Below, piece by piece: positions 1 through 8,800 of a DNA stretch of 20,000 bases; position 1 is the stretch's first letter, and the number at the start of each line of letters is the position of its first letter. The stretch covers positions 1 to 20,000 of the forward strand of contig JAHBMJ010001494.1 of the NCBI GenBank assembly GCA_018398765.1, in the 5' to 3' direction. The position numbers and the translations under genes are program-made. Under the pieces are notes generated by a model that was not told the origin of the DNA, searched no databases, and saw only the letters and a list, made by a program, of their open reading frames with translations. The stretch comes from Chromera velia (Eukaryota; Sar; Chromeraceae).

Positions 1-2424
1 TCCTCCTCCACCACCCCCGCTAACAGCTGAAGCATTTGTCGGTGTGAGAGACCGTTTCTCCCCTGAGACAGCTCCTCCGGCAGGGGCAGAGAGAAGACCT
101 GCAGAGCCCCCCCCCCGTCTGCCCTGTTGGCCCTTGTCGGTCCCCCCCCCTCCCGACGCAGATGCAGAGGCTGAGGCGTTGTTCGTACCCGAAGCAGATG
201 AAGCGAAAGCTGTTGTTGTTGTTACCTGAAATACAGAAAGAAACAAAAGGCAGCTAGCGGTGACACGTCAAGCACGCAGAGGAAAGCAGGAAGGCATTTT
301 TGCAAAGGAAACCTGCCTGTAAAGTTCTCTGCGTCCTTTTGGTTGAGTGAATGGAAACTAAACGCAAAAAAGGAAAAAGCTCGAACGAAGAAAGCGCAAA
401 AAGAGACCGCTTCAATGATGCGTTGGTGCAAGAAGGTTTTTCTTTCTGCCTTGTCCCCTTTCAAACTTTTCTCTGTCGCCCTAGAAAGCTCCGTTCGTTC
501 CGTTTGCTGCCGACTGACCTTCTTGATTGGCAGGAAGAAGTCTGTGATACATGGCCCTGTGTGCACAGGGGCGGCAGCGGAGGCAGAGGAAGAGGACGAA
601 GTGGAACCTCCCGCTGGTCCGTGATGGGCATTTCTGGCTGGGTGTGCGTCTTCTCTCTCTCTCTCCCTGTGCCCCTCCCTCTCCCTCTGTGGCGGAGCGT
701 GGGGCTCTGCTGCCTCGGGGGGGGTGTCCCTACCTCCACTGCGACGTTGAGGAGGATGAGAATTTTGAAGGGAGACTTCTGGGGGAGTGGATACGGAGGG
801 GGGGTCAGACTGTCTGTGAGGAGCTGACATGGGAGGGGTAGTCTGGCCCTCTATGGTTCCTTTCGAGGGATCCCCCCTCTCTTTCTCCTTCTCCTTTCCT
901 CCCTGTGATTGCTGTTCTTTGCTCGGCCCCTTCGAATCTTTCGACTTCTTCATGCCGTTCCATCGCTGCATCCACAGTCAGATACTCAGAATTGAGAGAG
1001 ATGCGAAGGGGGAAGAACAGGAGAGGGGAGGATTCGTCACAAACAGGCCTCGAGTGCAGTGACAGACAAAAAGGCGGTAAAGGAGGGAGGGGCGCGCCAT
1101 CTTAGAAAAAGACAGGCCATGATTCAGAGGCAATGGACGGATACCAGAGAAGGGCAGAGAAGAAGCAAAAGAAGAAGAGACAGAAGAATACCCACCACTG
1201 GAGGGTGTTCAGATTTCCTCTTGCGGCACCCATCAGGCGACGAGTCTCTTTCACTCCTCCCTCCTGAGCTCATCTGCATGCACTCACATCGGCCCGGGGA
1301 GAAGAGACGGGGTCAGAAGCAGGCAGAGAGAATAAAAGTTTTCTCTTCAGTGTGTGTGTGCGCGCTCTTACTCATAGAACACGGCAGGATCTCTTCTCTA
1401 TCCTCTGATGGGCTTTCCCTCATGTATTTCATCCTCCGTATTTGCCGTTCACTTCCCGCACCAGCATCTGCGCAAAACCTCCTCCTTCCCTTTCTCTGTG
1501 AAAAAAAGGAACATTTCCCTCAAAGTGGACTGTCTGTCGTAGAGACAAGAAAAAGCACTTTCCCAAAGAGAAAGGAACAAAGATGGCTTACTTCTCCGTC
1601 CATTCTGCTCGACTCAGAGCAAGAAAAGCCGTAAAACAGCGCATTGGTTTGTTCCTCTTACTCGAATCTCGGCAATAAATCTTACTCTGGCTCCTTCCCA
1701 GTCCTTTGGTGTAGAGTTCTGCTTTGCTCTCGGCCTTTTGTCAGAATCCGTTTGTCTGCCTGCCTGCCTGGTCTGACCTTTCCTCCTTTCTCGGCCGTCT
1801 CTGAGAATCCGGAAGAAGAACCACCGGTGGAATTGTTCCGAACACTCTGGGTGGCACACTGGGTCTCCCTGTCCTGCTCCTCTTCCTGAGCCCCCATTGG
1901 CGCATCCTCCTCATCAATTGGGTCCCCCTTTTCCTCCTCTCTCATAGGCTCACCCTCCTCTTCACTCCGTTCGTTCATCTTTCCCATCTCTACGTCAACC
2001 TGCCCTTCTCCTTCAGTCATCAGAGCGGTGGGATCAGGCATCACATTTTCCTTGTTGGGCCCCGAAGCTTTATCAGGAGCTGCAGAAGAAGAGGAAAGAG
2101 AAAATGAAAGGGGAGACTCCCTCAGAACATTTGCTTTTGGAAATTGATTCTGTCGTGGGACTGGAATGAGAGATCGGAAAGTTGAGAATCGAATTCTCAG
2201 ATTGGTTCGAACGTGAATGAGGTATATGGACTTTTTCTGCTTTCGTCTTCGTCTCTCGCTAACGGACCTTGGTTGCTCAATTCCGAGTAGAAGACTGGAG
2301 GGGCTCCTCCATCTGAGGGGGCAGCGAATCTCTTTTCGAATCTCTCCAGCTTCCCTGCCTCAGAGGCGTCTAGCACAGAGACAGAGACCGAAGAAAAAAG
2401 ACCTGCACCCCTGGAATCACTCAT
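1..2424 (-). CDS. 5' part of an unidentified low-complexity protein gene with a PIP-box-like motif (partial, runs off the left edge)
   Basis: The proposed exons, read on the minus strand, are 2424-2268, 2079-1778, 965-519 and 225-1 (continuing outside the window), with an optional small exon at 1273-1196. The ATG at 2424 is the first in its frame after an in-frame TGA at 2502-2500. Phases agree at every junction: exon 1 ends in phase 1, the others in phase 0. Donors are GTCCGT, GTCAGA and GTCAGT; acceptors end CTGCAG, ATGCAG and TTTCAG. The protein starts MSDSRGAG. Exon 2 is strongly acidic. Exon 3 starts Lys/Ser/Glu-rich, becomes Pro/Arg/Glu-rich and then has a Ser/Ala run. It ends GPCITDFFLPIKK, which resembles the PCNA-binding boxes (hydrophobic-x-x-F-F followed by basic residues) of replication and repair proteins, although the usual leading Gln is absent. 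Exon 4 is Thr/Ala/Ser/Gly-rich. I do not recognise the family. This may be the disordered N-terminal region of a DNA replication or repair factor, which is inference from the motif alone. The gene is divergent from XPO1. Confidence 0.6.
1196..1273 (-). CDS. Probable additional 78-nt exon of the minus-strand gene
   Basis: The segment lies inside the 812-nt interval between the second and third proposed exons. It is bounded by a TGCAG acceptor and a GTGGGT donor on the minus strand. It is 26 codons long and phase 0 on both sides, so including or skipping it keeps the downstream frame. It encodes a Ser/Arg-rich peptide with a basic patch (CRKRKSE). The composition matches the neighbouring exons, but the pyrimidine tract before the acceptor is poor. 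It could be constitutive, a cassette exon or a coincidence. Confidence 0.4.
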
Positions 2425-2929
2425 CTCTTTTTCTCTTGCTTTTTCTTTTGTGCTTTTCTCGGTTGTGAGAGGGCAAGAAACCACCAGGTACACTTTTATT
2501 CACCCAGGAGCGAGGAGACGGCCCACTCGTTCCTTTCTTGCCTTCTCCCCCACAGCTTTGCAAATCTCCAAAGACAAACGACAAAGTGAGAGGCACCTGC
2601 CCTCGTCTTGAAGAGCGGGAACGACTACGGGCTTCAAGGGAAAAGAGCTGTGAAGAAATACCAGAAGGAACTCCACACTCCTACGCGCTTAGTCAACAGA
2701 CGACAAAAGCCGCGCAGATATGCATGGAAAGCTCTACCTTACTGGACACTGACAGAACTGTTCAAGGACACCCAGGCAGCAAAACACTTCTGAGCGACGA
2801 TGGTTGGGGATGGTGAACTGTATGCCTCAAGAGGAATGTATGGCCTTTCAATTGCCAGAAATCGTACGAAGTCTCTCGCTGGTCTCTCCTTGAAATTCTG
2901 TGAAATCAACTTTTTTTTCTTCCGTGTTG

Positions 2930-3075
2930 CAGTGCCGTCATGTGCCGTCTGAGAAGAGCAGAAAAGAACAGATATGGCGGCGCCATTCAAAGTTCGTGCG
3001 CGCAGTGCCGTCATGTGCCGTCTGAGAAGAGCAGAAAAGAACAGATATGGCGGCGCCATTCAAAGTTCGTGCGGC
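2930..3075. repeat. 73-bp tandem duplication, two copies, in the divergent promoter region
   Basis: Copy 1 is 2930-3002 and copy 2 is 3003-3075; the first 71 bases are identical. Each unit contains two tandem TGCCGTC motifs and an ATGGCGGCGCCAT inverted repeat (2974-2986 and 3047-3059). Short ORFs on either strand here are by-products of the duplication. Confidence 0.95.
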
Positions 3076-3110
3076 GCCGCGCGCACGCCCTAGCTATTGC
3101 AACAAAAATC

Positions 3111-3136
3111 GTACGTACGTACGTGCGTATACGCGT
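3111..3136. repeat. (GTAC)n palindromic simple repeat
   Basis: Three GTAC units (3111-3122) are followed by GTGCGTATACGCG. Every unit is self-complementary, so the tract can form cruciform or hairpin structures. It lies between the 73-bp duplication and the XPO1 start. Confidence 0.85.
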
Positions 3137-3634
3137 TTGGAAGCAAGGAGACGGCGCGGAACAAATCCTGCAGAACACTCACTCAATTCAACTCAGCAGT
3201 AGACCCATGGTAGACCCCGACTAAGAGTGATGTGTGATTGGTCGCAAGATCACTCTCACTCGGTTTTTCATACTACAGCTTTCAGGTGTGGAGCCACTCT
3301 GAGCGTTCGAGACGCCTGCTGGCCTCGAGGTCTGATTTCCTGACCGTGTACGAAAAGAAGAAGAAGAACAAGATCCGAAGCTCGTTTGTGGATGCGTGGA
3401 AGTCGGTCGGGCCTTCCATGGCCTCTGCCCCTCGGCTGATGTGTTTTGACTCGTTTTCGTGTGAGGAGCCATTTCTAAGTGTTAGCGATCACTGAGGCAC
3501 GGATTTCAAAGCTCTTTAGGTGGCCGCTTGTATTTCCTCGTTCAGACGTTTATACAGAGCCTCCTTGCTGTGTTGTCTCCGTTCAAGGAGGGCCCTTGGA
3601 AAGAGTAGTCTAAGCCAGAAGAAGAAAAGATAGG

Positions 3635-5845
3635 ATGAACTTCGACCCGTCCCCACTCCTCTCTGCCCAGGGAGTTCCGTACACCGCAGAACAGGTCCAG
3701 ATGCTGGACGCTGTGGTGGGCATGATGTTCTCAGGCAACCAGATGCAGGTAGGAGGGAAGGGGCTGTCCATGATGCAATTTGGGACTGCTCACACGGTAA
3801 GAAAAGGGACCAACGGGAAGAGAAGGCAGTCATGATCCGGCACTTTTTCCACCGGCGGCCTCGCATCCTTGTTCGGAGTCGACTTGGGAGCCTTCAGTGT
3901 GACAGAAGGGAGGGGACAGCCGAGCAAGACAGACAAGAGTGACACAAAGAAAGAAAGGAATCGAATCGAACTTACAGAATAGATCGATGGGAAGGTGGCT
4001 TGCAAGAGGATCCTTCACACATACCTGCCCCGCCCCGGCCCCCAAATCTATCTTTCTACTTACGTAATCATCTACGTGTTTGCTCAGTCACTCCATTCCT
4101 CGCTCTGTGCCTCCATTCCTTACTTCCTTCCCTGCCTGCCTGCAGAGAGCACGTGCCCACGAGGTGCTCAACAGTTTGAAGGCGGATCCCACCGCCTTCC
4201 TTCAGGTCAACCCTGTGCTGTCCATGTCCACCTGCACAGAGTCCAAATTTTTTGCCCTCACAGTTCTTGAAGACGCAATCAAAGTCAGATGGAAAGTGCT
4301 CCCCCCGGAGCAGCGCGAGGGCATCAAGAGCTACGTGGTCAATTTGGCTATCGAGATGTCCTCCACACCCGACGGACAGCCCGTGGCAAACCCACAAGGC
4401 CAACACCTGCTGACGAAAGTTAACGAGACCATCGTGCAGGTGGGTCAGAAAGGTTGATTCATTTATGGGGTCAGAAGGGTGGGGGTCTGTCTCTGTCTCT
4501 GGCAAGCTAGTCGTTTGTGGATTTCCTGTCGACCTCCTGTTCCGAACCTGCGGCTGAATATGCAATCCTCCGGACTCTTTTGCCTCGCGAGTGTTGGTTT
4601 GCTCATCTGTCCCTACTGTCTTCCTGTCAAAAAGGACCAATAAAGTCTGTTCATTGCCTTGACTTTGACTTTTCAGGTCCTGAAGCATGAGTGGCCGCAC
4701 AACTGGACGGCGTTCATCCCGGAGATTTGCAACTCTGCGATGCGGGACCAGGGCCTGTGTCAGAATAACCTGAAGATTTTGAACCTGCTGAGTGAAGAAG
4801 TGTTTGACTTCTCGTCGGATCAGATGACCAGCAAGAGGGCGAGGATAATGAAGAGGGCGCTTAGAGAACAGTTTGAGCAGATCTTCCAGTTGTGCCAGTT
4901 TATATTTATCAGTTATAAAGAAAACGGGAGCAAGGTGTCAGTCGCACTTCTCGAGACAACACTCAAGTGCCTCCGCTCCTTTTTGCGGTGGATGCCCTTG
5001 GCAGCAATCTTCGACGTCAGTTGGTGGATTTTGTTTTCTTCTTCTTGCTTGGCGTGCATGACTGTGTGTGTCTGCTTGGATCTGTATGCATCTTTGCATT
5101 GTGTAAAAGGGGCCTTTTTCGTTTCCAAAGTCTGCCCACTCAACGGTGACTTGTTCCGAGACTGCTGTCTCATCTGCTCTCTGTTGTCATTCTGTACTTC
5201 TCTCCATCAGTCCCGCCGTTTCTAAGTTTGGCTTCATTCTTTCCCCCTGCGTGTTGTCCCTTTGTTGTTGGGCCCGTCCTTTGCATGAGGAGGGATGGAA
5301 AGAGGTGTGGTTGGTTGGTTCGAGTGGTCGGTGTTTTCTCTCTCCGGGTGCGTCGCTGAGATGCCACAGGGCAGGCAGACTTGTCGCTCACTGACTGCCT
5401 GCCTGCCTGCCTTTCACCGCAGACCGACCTCATCCCGACCCTCCTAGACTCTTTTTGGCCTCTGCCCCAATTGCGGATTGAGACCACACGGTCAGGGGAG
5501 GGGGGGGCTGGAATTGGTTTCCTTCCGGTTGGAAAGTGCAAACATGGGGCGTGACAGACACATGAAGGTGCATGGCTGTCCACCATTTGCCTTTCGAAGC
5601 GTTGCCGGTCTTCCATACAGACGCAACAAAACGAGATCGTGGGGACGTGATCATGCATGTGCCATAGATTATTGCAGAGACGGGAGTGCCTACTCGAACA
5701 GAGCATGGGGGGCTTCTTTCCTTCTAGGTACCGAAAAGAGAAACAGACGGTTTCGTTCTTTCGTTTTCTTATTTGCGTCCGTCCTTTTGTGAGAGTCCGC
5801 TTTGTCGCCTCCCTGTTGTCAGTCCGTCAGTGGGTTCTCAAGTAA

Positions 5846-5885
<40 letters not shown>

Positions 5886-8800
5886 GTGCATTGGGGAGAT
5901 CCTGACTTTGAACGACATGCGGGCCCACGTGCCCTCCTCTGTCTCCTCAGGGGTCCAGGCAGGGACCTCCTCGGTGGGGGCAGGGCCTGGGGGGGAGGAC
6001 GTGAACGTGAACGGGACCGAAAAGGACGTGGGGAGGATGGACTCCGAGACAGAGATGCTCTACACAAAGGCGCCACATCTCGGTCAGTTGGTTGGATGGC
6101 TCAGGCAGAGCCCCTGCCAGAGAGACGCAGAGACTCATCCGCCCAGTATTCCTCTCGTGTTTCTCTGCCCACCGCTTCTTTGTGCCTCTCGGTGGAATTT
6201 TTTCAGGCGCCTTGTCCGAGAAGTTCACCGAGAATGTCGCCGAGTTTTTTCAAGGCGGTATCGTTTATCCGTTGTTCCTTTCTCTTCTTTTACGTTTTTT
6301 TCTGCAGTCGAGTTGTTCAGGAAGTTCATTGAGAAGGTCGCGGGACTCCCCGACCTCACGTGGAGGTACCACATCGACGTGGCAGTCCATATGAGAAATG
6401 CGTACGAGACCTTGGTTTCTGCAATCGTGTATGCCATCACAGGTTGGTGTTTATTTTCACACAAAAAGAATTCTCTATGAAAATGAAAGGTTTCTGCAAT
6501 CGTGTATGCCATCACAGGTTGGTTGGACCCTTTTGCGCTCTCTCACTGAAACCTGATGGGTGTCATTTGTGTTGTGGATGTCAGCGTAACTTGAGCAATC
6601 CCACTGTGTCTGTGTGCGTGTGCATGTTTTTATGTGTATGCATGACTGTGAAAGCCCTTCTCCATCTTTTCCTCCTGTCTCATTCACACACTGCCCATCC
6701 TTCGTTTTGCTTCGACCTTCCCACCCTTCATTCAGTTGGGAAAAGGAATGCCGGAAGGAAAAGAAAACTTGCCACCCTTCATTCAGTTGGGAAAAGGAAT
6801 GCCGGAAGGAAAAGAAAACTTGCCACCCTTCATTCAGTTGGGAAAAGGAATGCCGGAAGGAAAAGAAAACTTGAAAACACAACACGACCATCGAAGAAAT
6901 GGAGAGCGGAAAGGAACAAAACCCCCCCCCTCTTTCTTTCTGCCATTTTGCGTCCAATTGGTTTTGTTCTTCTCGCATCCTTCTCCACTTTTTCAGTTCA
7001 GCGTTCACGGACTCACTCACTCCTTCCCTCCATTTGCCGTCCACCTCATTCATTCATGCAGGTTTTTTCAAGCACCACACCGCGTTAATCGAGCGTGAGA
7101 GGCAGACCAACGAGGCCGGGATCCACCAACACCTGGCCTCGGCCCTCCAGGTCATCCTCCGATCCACCGCCATTCCCCATGACGACACTTTCAAGATGTG
7201 CCTCGAGGCGTGGTACACCATCGCTTATCCTCTGGCCAAGGCGAAGAAGAGGGGGGAGTGCGGGACGGGGGGGACTACAGACCAGGTTCGTGCGTCCCTC
7301 TCTTCTGTTCTCTTTTCTTTTCTCTTTTCGTTTTTCTTTTTGTCGGGGACAGGTGAACAAGCGGGGTGGAAAGAAAGGAGAAGAAACATGCCAGGCCTGG
7401 CCTCTTCACTTCACATGAGAAGAAGGAAGGCTTGATGGTGATGCTGATTTTTTCCTGTCGGCTCGTGATTCGGCCCGGGGCCCTTCGTCTTTGGTTGTCC
7501 CTTCTCGTCTTGATATGTTCCAGAAGTACAAACACAAGCACAGACGAAAAGCAGTGCATGAAGCCAATGTCATGAAATTGAGAAACGGATGCTTTCATGG
7601 GGAAGTGGTCAGGGAAGGATTCTGATTTCTCTCGCGCGGTCTTGCCTAGCCGTTCTCAGCCAGAGGAGCATGTTAACTTACATACATGTGTATACACACG
7701 GCGACAGAGTATACACTGCAAATACTCATTGTGCACTTGTTGGCGCTTGGTGTTGTGTTTTTCTTTGCGTTGCTGCAGGGAGGCGCACCCCTAATGCTTG
7801 ATGGAGCAATGCGTGAGTTCTGCCTTTCTCTTCGATCTTCTCGCTGTCCTCTTAACCCTTTTCCTTTCCTTTGCAAAGAAAGCTGGTCTCTGTCTGTCTG
7901 TCTGTCTGCCTGCCTGCCTGCCTGCCTGCCTGTCCGTCTCTCTGGTCGTGTTCTCATTTCTTCTTCCATTTTCGCTTCAATGCAAATTCACCCCGCCCCT
8001 CACGTTCTTCCACGACGCAACCCTTCCCTTCTTGACATGTCCCGATGTGACCTTTGCCCCTCACCCGTTTCTCTCCCCCCTTCTCTGACACACCCTCATT
8101 CTGTGCCTTCCTCCCTGCTCTCCTTCCGTGAGGGTCGGCTTCCTTTCATGCTCTCTTTCCCACGCAATGAGGTGAAGCTTTTTTCCCTCACTACCGACGC
8201 ACGCCCTGCAGCAACGCCCAAACCTGTGGGACCTCACATAGGACTCTCTGGGGACAATCTTTACCTGGGAGTCCTCGCAGACGTCCGGGGTGTGCTCATA
8301 GACAGGATGGTCAAGCCGGATGAGGTCGCGGTACACTACGACGACGAGACAGGAGAGGTCACCAAGGAGAGCTATGCCGACACTGGTTCGTCGACTTGTA
8401 TGTCTTCTGTCTGTCTTTTTGTTTTGTTGGCGTCTTTGTCCTCTTTCTTTTTTTCTGCCCGTTTGTGTCTCCGCTGCTTTCAGAATTCATCGCACAAAAT
8501 GGTTGACTCTGACTGCCTGGCCACTACCTCCAATCTCGAAGGAAGGTTGTTCTCATGAAAGTCAATCAATCTGTGAGTGACCCCTTCTTGTTCCTCTGTG
8601 CATGCTGTTATATGCACCCACGGATCCAATCCTCTCGCATGCCCACTTTGATGCCCGACAACAGCATCGCACTCACTTTGAAGCGTCGGTTGTCAAGATA
8701 CATAGGTGCATTTCTTCTTTCTCTCTGCAGAAGAGAACGCCCTCTACAGCCGCATGCGAGACGTTCTGGTCTATCTGACTGTCATTGACCCCGCACACAT

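Larger units (their letters stand above)
2425..3634. promoter_or_regulatory. Divergent intergenic region, likely a shared promoter and both 5' UTRs
   Basis: About 1.2 kb separates the start codons of the divergent minus-strand gene (2424) and XPO1 (3635). I see no TATA box I would trust. The region contains a 73-bp tandem duplication (2930-3075) and a GC-rich stretch with GGCGCC palindromes (around 3068-3095). A (GTAC)n tract ending in GCGTATACGCG (3111-3136) follows. An unexplained block open on both strands lies at 3221-3495. The function is inferred from head-to-head gene placement. No transcription start site can be fixed from sequence alone. Confidence 0.5.

Noticed and set aside
222-518. 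Continuation of the minus-strand ORF past the PIP-like motif
   Set aside because: Composition changes after the GTCAGT donor at 518, and a phase-matching exon resumes at 225, so this part is better read as intron.
1059-1634. 191-codon + strand ORF
   Set aside because: It overlaps the intron of the minus-strand gene, has no recognisable domain, and its composition (simple charged and CT-rich runs) fits chance openness.
2608-2793. 61-codon + ORF with basic peptide
   Set aside because: No recognisable family and no supporting splice context; it lies in the divergent intergenic region.
6721-6873. Tandem repeat considered as a CRISPR-like array
   Set aside because: The copies are contiguous without unique spacers and lie in a eukaryotic intron.
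7686-8558. 290-codon + strand ORF
   Set aside because: It runs through exon 9 (wrong joining), intron 9 and exon 10. Only the part at 8212-8385 matches exportin-1.
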